Numbered from the stretch's first letter, positions 7,101-16,534 are shown. The stretch: DNA of 38,753 nt from Sulfuricaulis sp. (GCA_030650525.1 JAUSDQ010000021.1:1-38753); one strand, 5' to 3'. Numbers and translations: made by a program. The notes: a model not told the origin generated them from the sequence alone.

Positions 7101-7964
7101 ATGAATCATGTAGAAGCGAAGCAGAGCCAGCACAAGAGCTGGACCATGGTCGCCCCGGGTTGGGGCAAGTACGATCCGCTGATGCGCACCTGGGCGGCGC
7201 CGGTGACCGAGCGCATGATCGCGCTGGCGGCCATTCGCGAGGGGTCGCGCGTGCTCGACATCGCCTGCGGCGCGGGTGAACCGGCGCTGACCATCGCCGA
7301 ACGGATCGGACCTGAAGGCTCGGTGCTCGCCACCGACTTCGTCGAGGAGATGATCGGCTACGCGCGCTCAAAAGCACAGGCGCGTTCTCTCTCAAATGTT
7401 GAGTTCCGTTGTGTCGACGGCGAAGTCATCGACGCGATGAAAGGCTCATTCGACGCCGTGACCATGCGCTGGGGCCTCATGTTCATGCCCGATCCGGTCA
7501 AGTGCATGCATTGCGCCAACTCCGCGCTCAAGCCGGGCGGAAAAGCGGTGATCACTGTCTGGACCGAGGCGGCGAATAACCCCTTCGTCACGGTGCCGCT
7601 CGGCGTGCTCAAGCGACACATGGATGTTCCCGCTCCGGCCCCGGGCGCGCCCGGCATCTTCGCGCTCGCTGACCCCGACCGGCTGCACGCCATCTTTGCC
7701 GAAGCGGGTTTCAGCGACGTGACGATTGAACAGGTATCGATCCCGATGGCCGATTTTTCCACCGGCGCCGAGTATGACGTGTTCATTCGCGAGCTCGCGG
7801 GGCCCGTGGCAAGCCTGTTTGCCCAGTTGCCGGCGGATACGCAGGCGATCGTGAAGCAGGAGATTGCGCGCGAGGCCGAGGTCCGCAGCTCAAAGCCCGG
7901 GCGCGTTTATCTCCACGGCATTACCCACGTCGTCGTCGGCACCAAACCGCGTAATCAGACATAA
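7101..7964 (+). CDS. Class I SAM-dependent methyltransferase
   Basis: The 287-aa product starts at an ATG preceded by GGAGGAGAAA. The Rossmann motif I is VLDIACGAGEPAL (51-63), the acidic residue after strand 2 is D79 (LATDFVEEM), then VEFRCVDGEV and FDAVTMRWGLMFM mark motifs II and III. The arrangement resembles UbiE/COQ5-like methyltransferases of small molecules; the substrate cannot be assigned. It lies between the hydrolase 5' remnant and repeat R6. The remnant is cut just upstream, so this gene may have been inserted into or next to a duplicated hydrolase copy. Confidence 0.88.
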   Translation: MNHVEAKQSQHKSWTMVAPGWGKYDPLMRTWAAPVTERMIALAAIREGSRVLDIACGAGEPALTIAERIGPEGSVLATDFVEEMIGYARSKAQARSLSNVEFRCVDGEVIDAMKGSFDAVTMRWGLMFMPDPVKCMHCANSALKPGGKAVITVWTEAANNPFVTVPLGVLKRHMDVPAPAPGAPGIFALADPDRLHAIFAEAGFSDVTIEQVSIPMADFSTGAEYDVFIRELAGPVASLFAQLPADTQAIVKQEIAREAEVRSSKPGRVYLHGITHVVVGTKPRNQT

Positions 7965-8006
7965 CAAGGGACGGAGAAATTAATTATTCGGCAATCTTTA
8001 TAACTC

Positions 8007-8113
8007 GGTCAGGCCACAGTTCCCGCTGACACCTGTTCAGCTTTCATTTCAGTTCCACCACGGCCCCGTTTCCGGATCAGCCACCCGGTCGTCGAGACGC
8101 GTACTTCATTATT
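8007..8113. repeat. Dispersed repeat copy R6
   Basis: GGTCAGGCCACAGTTCCCGC to CCACCCGGTCGTCGAGACGC, then TACTTCATTATTGTGCAGGA, the most extended copy. The 335 bases between methyltransferase and hydrolase hold this copy plus the hydrolase leader that is duplicated at 6760. Confidence 0.85.
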
Positions 8114-8299
8114 GTGCAGGACCGTCGGCGGCGGTGAAGGTGGCCTAGCCGTATTCGGCATCGAGCAGCGGCCTCTGCAGGGTTGTTGAAAAGACGCGCG
8201 TGTGAGTAAATGCCAGCGTTAGTTCTGAACCGGAAGGTTTCCGACCTCTCGACCACAGGGCTCGATCATGCGCATCAAACTACATATTGTTCCCTACCC

Positions 8300-9127
8300 G
8301 TGCCGGTAGCCTTCTGGCTGCTGCGCTTGGCAATTCGCCTGCTCGGCTTGGTCTCGCCAGCCTTGGCCGGGCGCTGGGTGTATCGCCTGTGGTTTCAACC
8401 GCTGCGTTTTCCTGAACCGCCGCAGGAAAAGGAATGGCGCCGCACGGCCCAGCCGCTGGCCGTGGTCCATCGCGGCCAGACGCTCGCGGTCGATTCCTGG
8501 GGCGCGGGGCCAACGGTGCTGATGGTGCACGGCTGGAACGGCCGCGGCGCGCAACTCGGCGCGTTCGCACCTGAGTTGGTCCGCGCAGGCTTCCGGGTAG
8601 TGACGTTCGATACGCCGGCACACGGTCGCTCACCGGGGCGCGCCACCAACCTGCCGGAAATCAGCGAGGCCATCCAGGCCGTGGCCCGGGCCTGCGGGCC
8701 GGTGCACGCGGTCATCGGGCATTCCTTCGGCGTCGCCTGTGCGATCTACGCCGTGCAGCAGGGGCTCAAGGTGAACCGCATCGTGGCCATCAGCCCGCCG
8801 GACAGCTTGCGCGGTCTCACGCGGAAGTTTTTCATCGCGCTGGATATCGGCCCCCGGGTGCAGGAAATATTCAACCGGACATTCGAGACGCACTTCGGCG
8901 CCGATCTATGGCAGCGCTTTTCCCCCGAAGTCCTGGCACGCCAACTCGACGTGCCGGGCCTGGTGATCCACGACCAGGATGACCGTGACGTCCCCATCGA
9001 GGAAGGCATCGCCGTGGCGCAAGCCTGGCCCGGCGCGCAATTCGTCCGCACCACCGGCCTCGGCCATCGCCGCATCCTGCGCGACCCGGAAGTGATCGCG
9101 CGCGTGGCGGCGTTTATTGCAGCCTGA
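8300..9127 (+). CDS. Alpha/beta hydrolase (275 aa), intact copy
   Basis: The GTG at 8300 is preferred because the duplicate at 6957 has ATG in the same place followed by the same PVAFWLLRLAIRLLGL; an upstream ATG at 8210 would add 30 residues. No Shine-Dalgarno is clear for either. The catalytic triad is S142 in GHSFG, D228 in HDQDDRDVP and H256 in GLGHRRIL, with the oxyanion segment VHGWNG. The N-terminal hydrophobic helix may anchor it to the membrane. Substrate is unknown. Its 3' end is duplicated at 12122-12312 and it is followed by thiC relic B. Confidence 0.88.
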   Translation: MPVAFWLLRLAIRLLGLVSPALAGRWVYRLWFQPLRFPEPPQEKEWRRTAQPLAVVHRGQTLAVDSWGAGPTVLMVHGWNGRGAQLGAFAPELVRAGFRVVTFDTPAHGRSPGRATNLPEISEAIQAVARACGPVHAVIGHSFGVACAIYAVQQGLKVNRIVAISPPDSLRGLTRKFFIALDIGPRVQEIFNRTFETHFGADLWQRFSPEVLARQLDVPGLVIHDQDDRDVPIEEGIAVAQAWPGAQFVRTTGLGHRRILRDPEVIARVAAFIAA

Positions 9128-9192
9128 TTTCAGGCAACAGAAAAAGCCGCGCGACCTTCAGTAATAAAGCACTCAACACGCCTGTTTATTTG

Positions 9193-9296
9193 CTGCCAGC
9201 CAGAAGCTTTCGGATGAAGAAGCTCTTCAGAAAGGCATGGAAGCCAAGGCGGTGGAGTTTGTGAAGCAGGGGGCGGAGATTTATAAGAAAACGTAA
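9193..9296 (+). pseudogene. thiC: thiC 3' relic B (34 codons)
   Basis: The frame reads [20 protein letters not shown], then [14 protein letters not shown] and TAA, parallel to the end of relic A. It differs from A at about a dozen bases over 102, many of them silent (CTC/CTT, GAG/GAA, GAA/GAG). It has no upstream ThiC sequence and begins 66 bases after the hydrolase stop. An AT-rich inverted repeat (CTACTAATT / AATTAGTAG, 9334-9358) follows in place of the GC terminator of copy A. Confidence 0.88.
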
Positions 9297-9378
9297 TCTA
9301 AAAATGTCCCATGTAGTTTTTTCTACTATTTTTCTACTAATTATTGCAAAATTAGTAGTTAAGATGGAGACCTCCGGC

Positions 9379-9423
9379 CGTACCATGAAAATCGAATAGG
9401 TTGTGTCCGATTTTCATGGTACG
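9379..9423. repeat. Palindrome upstream of the vapB remnant (copy 1)
   Basis: CGTACCATGAAAATCG (9379-9394) pairs perfectly with 9408-9423 around a 13-base loop. It is followed by GGTTGCACACTGCAACC, another small palindrome, and the vapB start. The whole block is repeated at 13676. Confidence 0.9.
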
Positions 9424-9500
9424 CACCGTTGTGAACAGCTTGGTTGCACACTGCAACCACTTCGATCCAGACTGTCTGGACGAACAGTGAGGAGACCGGC

Positions 9501-9641
9501 ATGGCAACCCTGCACGTACGCAACATCAAGTCGTCTCGATGCTCGACTACCGCCGCGGTTTTGGCTGGACCAAGCTGGCGCGGGTCTAGCGGCCCCGTTG
9601 CTAAGGTATTGAGAAATAACACTATCCCTGGGAGGGCGTGA
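9501..9641 (+). pseudogene. vapB-like antitoxin remnant (first 10 codons only)
   Basis: ATGGCAACCCTGCACGTACG encodes MATLHVRN, identical to the start of the intact antitoxin at 13798, preceded by the same leader (GGAGACCGGC for GGAGACCAGC). After codon 10 the sequence changes completely and no ribbon-helix-helix or PIN toxin remains. The adjoining stretch could encode VVSMLDYRRGFGWTKLARV in another frame, possibly the tail of an unidentified gene fused at the break. The 9297-9714 interval holds only these remnants and palindromes. Confidence 0.75.
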
Positions 9642-9714
9642 CTTGATTCGATTCTGTGAGTGACAATAGCGCGAAATCGTCGCATTCAATAGCAAATAAC
9701 GAGGAGGGGTGGCG

Positions 9715-11832
<2,118 letters not shown>

Positions 11833-11865
11833 AATTTCTGGCTTAACTCAGGTATGAAATCAAAA

Positions 11866-11891
11866 TGGCCCCTTACGGGGCCGTTTTTTTT
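11866..11891 (+). terminator. Rho-independent terminator after the lipoprotein gene
   Basis: GGCCCC-TTAC-GGGGCC is followed by GTTTTTTTT, 34 bases after the stop. A related terminator (27745-27778) precedes the second copy of the membrane-protein remnant, suggesting that terminator and remnant travel as one block. Confidence 0.88.
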
Positions 11892-11909
11892 GTATGCGTT
11901 GAACCCGGA

Positions 11910-12121
11910 TTACTCCGTCTTGACGTTTCCAGACTTGCCGATGGCCTCCATGACCGCTTCGAAATTTTGGAACAGCGCCCACACCAGCCACACCGCGGTG
12001 GCGAGGATGCCGAGGATGAACGTCCAGTCGAGCAGGGTCCGGATGCCGTCGCTGAGAAACGCCGCGCTGAAGTTGATGAGCACCACGTAGGCGCTGGCTG
12101 TGACGATCAGCGTGATGAGCG
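11910..12121 (-). pseudogene. C-terminal remnant of a small membrane protein, copy 1
   Basis: On the minus strand the frame ends ALFQNFEAVMEAIGKSGNV plus KTE and stop. Upstream are two hydrophobic helices (ITLIVTASAYVVLINF and DWTFILGILATAVWLVW). At about 12121 the frame runs into the antisense of a hydrolase fragment, so the native N-terminus is lost. A second copy of the same C-terminus is at 27798-27898. The parent family is not recognised. Confidence 0.7.
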
Positions 12122-12312
12122 CCAGCCAACTCGACGTGCCGGGCCTGGTGATCCACGACCAGGACGACCGTGACGTCCCCATCGAAGAAGGTGCCGCCGT
12201 GGCGCGGGCCTGGCCCGGCGCGCAATTCGTCCGCACCACCGGCCTCGGCCATCGCCGCATCCTGCGCGACCCGGAAGTGATCGCGCGCGTAGCGGCGTTT
12301 ATCGCATCCTGA
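12122..12312 (+). pseudogene. 3' remnant of the alpha/beta hydrolase gene (duplicate of 8938-9127)
   Basis: The frame reads QLDVPGLVIHDQDDRDVP, then FVRTTGLGHRRILRDPEV and ends AAFIAS. It is nearly identical to the last 63 residues of the hydrolase at 8300, including the catalytic Asp and His, but the nucleophile half is gone. It is joined head to head with the membrane-protein remnant. A short piece of the dispersed repeat (CCGTCGTTGAGACACG, 12317-12332) follows, then thiC relic C. Confidence 0.88.
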
Positions 12313-12343
12313 ACTCCGTCGTTGAGACACGAACTTCTATATA

Positions 12344-12391
12344 TGGAATTTGTTAAGCAGGGGGCAGAGATACATTAAGAAAGCCTGAGAA
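12344..12391 (+). pseudogene. thiC: thiC 3' relic C
   Basis: TGGAATTTGTTAAGCAGGGG then GCAGAGATACATTAAGAAAG and CCTGAGAA align with the last codons of relic A, with one inserted base in GAGATACAT that breaks the frame. It lies after the hydrolase 3' remnant, the same order as hydrolase then relic B. Confidence 0.82.
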
Positions 12392-12467
12392 TATAGATTT
12401 AATTGTAAGCTTATAGGCTTACATAAATACTATAATAATAAGTCTATATATTTACTATTTACAATAT

Positions 12468-12491
12468 AAAGTAAGTATATATACTTACTTT
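12468..12491 (+). promoter_or_regulatory. 24-bp perfect palindrome abutting the mobile mystery A start codon
   Basis: AAAGTAAGTATATATACTTA followed by CTTT is fully self-complementary and ends one base before the ATG at 12493. It occupies the place where a ribosome site would be, and no Shine-Dalgarno is visible. It is a likely operator for the Xre-like product (autoregulation) and may also cover the -10 element. A smaller repeat TAAGC..GCTTA lies at about 12407-12422. Confidence 0.75.
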
Positions 12492-12492
12492 C

Positions 12493-12954
12493 ATGGTCAA
12501 GAAATACCAAAAAACTGCCCTTGAGCAACTGGATGCAAGCCTTGCCCAGTTCGTGCCGCTGCGCAATTTGCAGCCACCTAAAAAAGGATGGATCAGGGCG
12601 ATCCGGGACGCGCTTGGCATGAGCGGGCGCCAGCTGGGCGAACGCATGGATGTCAGTAAGATGTGGGTGGGGGATATGGAGCGGTTGGAAGCGACAGGCG
12701 CGACTTCGCTGAAAACCTTGCGGCGGGCGGCGGAGGCCATGGATTGTGTGCTGGTCTATGCGTTGGTTCCAAAATCCTCTCTCAAAGAGACACTGCTGAA
12801 ACAGGCCAGACGAAAAGTCAGGCAGGACATGGCGCGTGCCTCGCATACCATGGCGTTGGAAGATCAAGCCTTGACGCAGGACGAGGCCGGCAAGGCCACG
12901 GAAACCGCCGCCGCGTCCTTGCTGGACAAGATACCGAAAACGTTCTGGGACTGA
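12493..12954 (+). CDS. Mobile mystery protein A (Xre-type HTH; TIGR02612-like)
   Basis: The 153-aa product has an N-terminal helical part, a WIRAIRDALGMSGRQLGERM segment and an Xre-type HTH (MDVSKMWVGDMERLEATGAT), then SLKTLRRAAEAMDCVLVYAL. These are hallmarks of mobile mystery protein A, which is always found with mobile mystery protein B, as here, often in mobile or accessory DNA. The pair resembles a toxin-antitoxin unit in which A represses the operon and B is a Fic protein; that role is inferred. The C-terminal helix ends DKIPKTFWD. Gene B starts five bases after its stop. Confidence 0.9.
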   Translation: MVKKYQKTALEQLDASLAQFVPLRNLQPPKKGWIRAIRDALGMSGRQLGERMDVSKMWVGDMERLEATGATSLKTLRRAAEAMDCVLVYALVPKSSLKETLLKQARRKVRQDMARASHTMALEDQALTQDEAGKATETAAASLLDKIPKTFWD

Positions 12955-12958
12955 GTGC

Positions 12959-13546
12959 ATGAGCGAAATGCGGGCAGCCGGCGCCACCCCACTTGACCCG
13001 GATGAAGCGGAAGGGCTGATTCCTACACACGTTACCACCCGGGAAGAGCTCAATCGGCTGGAGCAGGAAAATATCGTCAAGGCCCTGCAATGGCTGAGTA
13101 CGTCCCGGCCCAGATCCATTCTGGACGAAGCCTTCATCCGCAAACTGCATCGCCAGATGTTTGGCAGCGTCTGGAAGTGGGCGGGGAAATTTCGCACCAG
13201 CGACAAGAACATCGGCGTGCCGAAATCGCATATCGGCGTCGAGCTGCACAAGCTGTGCGAGGACACCAAGTCTCGGATTGAGCACGCATCGTATCCGCCG
13301 GATGAAATCGCCTGGCGGTTCCATCATCGGTTGGTGTCGATTCATCCGTTCCCGAACGGCAATGGCCGCCACGCGCGACTGGCCACTGATCTGTTGCTGG
13401 AAAAGCTTCTGCACCGACCCCCGTTTACCTGGGGCGGCATGAGTGGAGTCCCGCAAGGAGAAGTCAGAGCGGCCTATCTGGATGCCCTGCGCGCCGCGGA
13501 CAAGGGCAATTACGGCAAGCTAGCCGAGTTTGTGCGCGGTAACTGA
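12959..13546 (+). CDS. Mobile mystery protein B, Fic/DOC family (TIGR02613-like)
   Basis: The 195-aa product has the Fic active-site loop HPFPNGNGRHAR at residues 129-140 (catalytic H129; N and GR bind the nucleotide phosphates), preceded by RRLHRQMFG-like RKLHRQMFG and WKWAGKFRTSDKNIGV. Fic proteins transfer AMP or related groups to target hydroxyls. The N-terminal ATPLDPDEAEGLIP is characteristic of mobile mystery B. No inhibitory (S/T)xxxE(G/N) helix is obvious within it, so protein A may keep it in check. The last 29 residues are duplicated as a remnant at 27900. It is followed 24 bases later by thiC relic D. Confidence 0.93.
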   Translation: MSEMRAAGATPLDPDEAEGLIPTHVTTREELNRLEQENIVKALQWLSTSRPRSILDEAFIRKLHRQMFGSVWKWAGKFRTSDKNIGVPKSHIGVELHKLCEDTKSRIEHASYPPDEIAWRFHHRLVSIHPFPNGNGRHARLATDLLLEKLLHRPPFTWGGMSGVPQGEVRAAYLDALRAADKGNYGKLAEFVRGN

Positions 13547-13569
13547 GGGGAAAGCCCGAAACGGGGGTA

Positions 13570-13617
13570 GTGAAATTTGTGAAGCAAGGGGCAGAAATTT
13601 ATAAGAAAGCCCGAGAG
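13570..13617 (+). pseudogene. thiC: thiC 3' relic D
   Basis: GTGAAATTTGTGAAGCAAGG then GGCAGAAATTTATAAGAAAG encodes [14 protein letters not shown], but the stop has become CGA. Several third-position changes (CAA/CAG, GCA/GCG, GAA/GAG) distinguish it from relic A. It sits between mobile mystery B and the vapBC palindrome. Confidence 0.85.
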
Positions 13618-13675
13618 GTTTTGGTTTTTGCTGGGCAATGGGACTACCAGTGTTGTCCGGTGTATTGCGTTCGGC

Positions 13676-13720
13676 CGTACCATGAAAATCGAACATAGCC
13701 TGTTCGATTTTCATGGTACG
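13676..13720. repeat. Palindrome upstream of vapBC (copy 2)
   Basis: CGTACCATGAAAATCGAA (13676-13693) is the exact reverse complement of 13703-13720, loop CATAGCCTG. It matches the copy at 9379, and both precede a vapB start by about 80 bases. It could be a mobile palindromic element or a conserved operator. Confidence 0.9.
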
Positions 13721-13738
13721 CACCGCCGTAAACAGCTT

Positions 13739-13755
13739 GGTTGCACATTGCAACC
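13739..13755 (+). promoter_or_regulatory. Candidate VapB operator
   Basis: GGTTGCA-CAT-TGCAACC, a 7-bp-arm palindrome 43 bases before the vapB ATG, is conserved in the copy upstream of the vapB remnant (one loop base differs). Ribbon-helix-helix antitoxins bind such short palindromes, so autoregulation by VapBC is likely. Confidence 0.6.
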
Positions 13756-13797
13756 ATTCTGGTCTAAACTGTTTGGACGAACAACGCGGAGACCAGC

Positions 13798-14046
13798 ATG
13801 GCAACCCTGCACGTACGCAATGTCCCCGACAAGCTTTACAAGCGCATCCATAAACTCGCGGAAGCAGAGAACCGCTCGGTAACGGCCGAAGTCATCCGGC
13901 TTTTGAGCCAGGGGGTACAGGCGCGCGAAGCTCGCCAGGGCGTGGCGGACGTTATTGACCGTATCCGGCGGCGGGCGCAAAAGGTCGAACTCCCCCGCGG
14001 TTGGACGGATTCGGCCGAGCTGATCCGCGAGGACCGCAGCCGGTGA
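13798..14046 (+). CDS. vapB: VapB/FitA-like ribbon-helix-helix antitoxin
   Basis: The 82-aa product starts MATLHVRNVPDKLYKRIHKL, followed by AEAENRSVTAEVIRLLSQG. This is the FitA/VapB-type RHH fold: the LHVRN strand contacts DNA and the helices dimerise. The C-terminal part (LPRGWTDSAELIREDRSR) is expected to wrap around the toxin. The start has GGAG upstream. The stop overlaps the toxin start in GTGA. It neutralises the VapC ribonuclease next door and represses the operon. Confidence 0.92.
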   Translation: MATLHVRNVPDKLYKRIHKLAEAENRSVTAEVIRLLSQGVQAREARQGVADVIDRIRRRAQKVELPRGWTDSAELIREDRSR

Positions 14047-14498
14047 ATCCCGCCCCGTTGCGGGCGGTCGTGGATGCCAGCGTGGCGGTAAAGATTTTCG
14101 TTCCCGAGACGCTTTCCGCTCAGGCCCAGGAGATGTTCGCGCGCTTAGCCTCGGAAAATGACGCCGCGTTGATCGTTCCCGATTTTTTCTTCGTCGAGTG
14201 TGCCAACGTGTTTTGGAAATGGGTACAGCGGTCGGCATACCCCGACAAGGATGTCCAGGCACATCTGCGTGATTTAACCAGCCTCGGCCTCACGGTGATT
14301 CCGGCGCAAGCCATCGCTGAAGAAGCCCTGGAGATTGCCTTGAAGCATCGGATCACGGCCTATGACGCTTGTTATGTCGCCGCATCAAAGCAAACGCGGC
14401 TTCCGTTGATCACCGCGGATGAGAAGCTGGTAATGAAATTAGCGAAGGGTTCTTATGACGTGCAGTGGTTGGGCGATATCGAAGTAGCGCTGAAATAG
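14043..14498 (+). CDS. vapC: VapC-type PIN domain toxin
   Basis: From the GTG at 14043 the 151-aa product reads VVDASVAVKIFVPE with the first acid at D11. FFFVECANVFWKW gives the second acidic residue, TAYDACYVAAS the third and LITADEKLV the fourth. This complete set of PIN acids coordinates Mg for ribonuclease action, usually on tRNA or rRNA in VapC toxins. The start overlaps the antitoxin stop by four bases, showing translational coupling. The pair appears intact, unlike the remnant at 9501 and the broken PIN module that follows at 14720. Confidence 0.93.
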   Translation: MNPAPLRAVVDASVAVKIFVPETLSAQAQEMFARLASENDAALIVPDFFFVECANVFWKWVQRSAYPDKDVQAHLRDLTSLGLTVIPAQAIAEEALEIALKHRITAYDACYVAASKQTRLPLITADEKLVMKLAKGSYDVQWLGDIEVALK

Positions 14499-14537
14499 AG
14501 GATTATTGGGCGGATGTCGTGAGACTCGGAGGTTACG

Positions 14538-14720
14538 ATGAGCCGGAAAAAGAAACTTAGTGTCGGGGTCGGTAAGGCCAAAGCGGCGCTCGATCGTTTC
14601 GAAGCGGTGTGGAAACGCGCCGAGTGCCTTGCGCCGTCGCATGCGGACCTTCGCGCCAGCATGCCGCGCCTGAAGAAAGGCAGCGAAAAGCACGTCCGAA
14701 CCGAACGCAACGAGCGTTGA
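14538..14720 (+). CDS. Putative small antitoxin upstream of a broken PIN toxin (60 aa)
   Basis: The ATG at 14538 follows GGAGG. The product is MSRKKKLSVGVGKAKAALDR, then FEAVWKRAECL and a basic tail RLKKGSEKHVRTERNER. No family is recognised. Its stop overlaps the following start as TGATG, and the following frame begins with a PIN N-terminus, so an antitoxin role is inferred from gene order and size. Confidence 0.6.
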   Translation: MSRKKKLSVGVGKAKAALDRFEAVWKRAECLAPSHADLRASMPRLKKGSEKHVRTERNER

Positions 14721-14854
14721 TGGGGCCATTCCTCGACACCAGCATAATCAATCCATCAATCCGGGGCAGCTCAGACTCGATTGAGTCTGGAATTAAAGGG
14801 GCCAAGTTCGATCCATTCTTTGTACTAGCTGAGCAGTCCCGGTTCAGTGAATAA
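14720..14854 (+). pseudogene. PIN toxin, N-terminal remnant
   Basis: The frame begins MGPFLDTSIINPSIRG; FLDTS is the first-strand acid motif of PIN toxins. Soon after, the sequence changes to an unrelated stretch with an inverted repeat (CAGACTC-GATT-GAGTCTG, 14772-14789), and the frame stops at 14854 after 44 codons. The other catalytic acids are absent, so the module is dead. It shows that a second TA pair stood directly behind vapBC. Confidence 0.6.
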
Positions 14855-14934
14855 TTCCCGCCGTTAGTCAGGAGCCATTGTTCTTGGGTCCTGATTCCTT
14901 GAGTGATGCTCGGCTCTCAAACAGGAGGAGTTCA

Positions 14935-15405
14935 ATGTCTCAGCAATACCGTTTCATGCAGGCCGCTGTCGCGTTTATGTCGGTTTTGATTTGTCCGCTC
15001 GCCTTTGCTGAAGCGCCTGCACAGGAGCCGGCGCTCTCGCTCACCTTCAAAGACGCGCAGCTCAAGTGGGGGCCTTGCCCGGATTTTATTCCGAAAGGAT
15101 GCGAGATTGCGGTGCTGCACGGCGATCCCGCGAAGCAGAACGCCGACATATTCTTCAAAGTGCCCGCCAACTCCACGATTCCACGCCACTGGCACACTTC
15201 CGCAGAACGCATGGTTTTGGTTTCCGGAGAGCTTCACCTGACTTACGACGGTCAGAAGACGGCGGTTCTTAAGCCCGGTAACTACGCCTATGGGCCTGCG
15301 AAGCTGGCCCATAAGGCAACTTGCGCCAAGGGCAATCCGTGCGTGCTCTTTATTGCGTTTGAATCACCGGTGGACGCCGTGCCGGCGGTAAGCCCATCGA
15401 AATAG
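14935..15405 (+). CDS. Periplasmic cupin domain protein
   Basis: The ATG at 14935 is preceded by AGGAGGAG. A signal peptide (to LICPLAFA, residue 25) directs export. The cupin motif 1 reads RHWHTSAERMVLVSGE with H85, H87 and E91 as metal ligands; motif 2 is PGNYAYGPAKLAHKATC with a further His. Two cysteine pairs (CPDFIPKGC, CAKGNPC) could form disulfides. It is a single-domain cupin of unknown substrate. The gene is convergent with the HxlR regulator, 20 bases apart. Confidence 0.88.
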   Translation: MSQQYRFMQAAVAFMSVLICPLAFAEAPAQEPALSLTFKDAQLKWGPCPDFIPKGCEIAVLHGDPAKQNADIFFKVPANSTIPRHWHTSAERMVLVSGELHLTYDGQKTAVLKPGNYAYGPAKLAHKATCAKGNPCVLFIAFESPVDAVPAVSPSK

Positions 15406-15425
15406 ATGAAGCGGGTCGGTGTACC

Positions 15426-16139
15426 TTATCCCGCGGCCCGGGCGTGGGGCGGCGCGGTGGCCGGTTTGATTTTGGCGAAGACACTCAGCGCCAGCCACGA
15501 GTCGAGCTGGCGCGTGAGTTGACTCGGTCCTTGCAGTTCGATCTGGCCCTGGCTGATGGCATCGCGCAGGCGCAGATCGCCGATCCAAACGGCGGTCAAT
15601 GTCTTCAACCGCGTGGTAATGGTTACGTCCACGTTGTAGCCCGGACGTTTCAGGCACACGTCCACCTCGTCGCGCTTGATGACCAGCCACCAGTAGCGCT
15701 TGCCAGTGGGCACGTCACGAAATTCAAACTGCAACACCGTGCGCTGCGCCGGCAGGTTCTCGGTGTTGAGCCGCCGATGCATGTCCCACATCAGCAGCGC
15801 CGGATCGAGGTCTTCGCGCTTGAGTTCGCTGCGTGCCCAGCGTTGCCCCCAGTTGCCGAGCATCATCACCACTGGCGTCAATTCGTGGCCGGCGGCGGTG
15901 AGTTGGTAGGCCACGCCCTGTTTGTTACGCCGGTCAGGCTCACGCTCGACGATGCCGGCGCGCTCGAGCTGCTTGAGACGTTGCGACAGGAGCGTCGGCG
16001 ACATCAGCGGCAAGCCGCGCCGCAGGTCGTTGAAGTGCCGGCTGCCGCACAGCAGTTCGCGCACCACCAGCAGCGTCCAGCGTTCCGCCAGGATTTCGGC
16101 GGCCTTGGCCACCGGGCAGAATTGTCCGTAACCTTTCAT
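15426..16139 (-). CDS. HxlR-family regulator with C-terminal SCP2-like domain
   Basis: Residues 1-110 form an HxlR winged helix: FCPVAKAAEILAERWTLLVV, RELLCGSRHFNDLRRGLPLM, SPTLLSQRLKQLERAGIVER. Residues 120-225 resemble the sterol-carrier (SCP2) type domain often fused to this subclass (VDVTITTRLKTLTAVWIGD). The SCP2 part may bind a lipophilic ligand. It faces the small frames at 16264 across a 124-bp divergent region, which may contain its own operator. C3 or C8-type single cysteines typical of redox HxlRs: one Cys (FCPV) is present near the N-terminus. Confidence 0.87.
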   Translation of the reverse strand: MKGYGQFCPVAKAAEILAERWTLLVVRELLCGSRHFNDLRRGLPLMSPTLLSQRLKQLERAGIVEREPDRRNKQGVAYQLTAAGHELTPVVMMLGNWGQRWARSELKREDLDPALLMWDMHRRLNTENLPAQRTVLQFEFRDVPTGKRYWWLVIKRDEVDVCLKRPGYNVDVTITTRLKTLTAVWIGDLRLRDAISQGQIELQGPSQLTRQLDSWLALSVFAKIKPATAPPHARAAG

Positions 16140-16263
16140 GAAAATGAGTTTCCTGTTGTTCTCGCTGACCCAGTACAGATGTAGTACTTGTTAAAACCGG
16201 TCCACCGTACCATCCTGCGCGGGTATTGAATACTTGAACCCGCACATTGCTTGGGAGATCAAC

Positions 16264-16522
16264 ATGAATGCACTGGCAATTACGCAACGCGACGGCAGTC
16301 CGGGAACATTAGCGGTATCTGATATTGATAAATTCGCCAAGCGTCTACGCGGATTATTCCGTCACGCCGCCAAGGCCGGGACCGCGGCTTAGGGCTTACC
16401 CGATCAGGAACAGGGAGAGGCCCATGCTCGACAGCGACGAATCGAATACCGATTACATCGTTAGGTCATTAGTGCTTTGGACTGCAGAATATAGAACCGC
16501 AATCATGCGGCCCTTAATTTAA
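16264..16522 (+). other. Two possible small ORFs between hxlR-like gene and hemoglobin
   Basis: ATG 16264 with GGGAGA upstream gives a 42-aa frame (MNALAITQRDGSPGTLAVSD ... AKAGTAA), and ATG 16424 with GGGAGAGG gives a 32-aa frame (MLDSDESNTDYIV ... RPLI). Both have plausible ribosome sites but no recognised family. They could be real small proteins under HxlR control or debris of a lost gene. Nothing else is seen in the 395 bases between 16140 and 16534. Confidence 0.3.
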
Positions 16523-16534
16523 CTGGAGAAACTC

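Noticed and set aside
3218-8113. Interpreting the repeats and single genes as an integron cassette array with attC sites
   Set aside because: No integron integrase is present, and the repeats do not show paired RYYYAAC/GTTRRRY core sites or a clear folded attC shape. The alternation is reported, but not as an integron.
13676-13720. CRISPR-like repeat
   Set aside because: Only two widely separated copies exist, each a single hairpin with no spacer array or cas genes.
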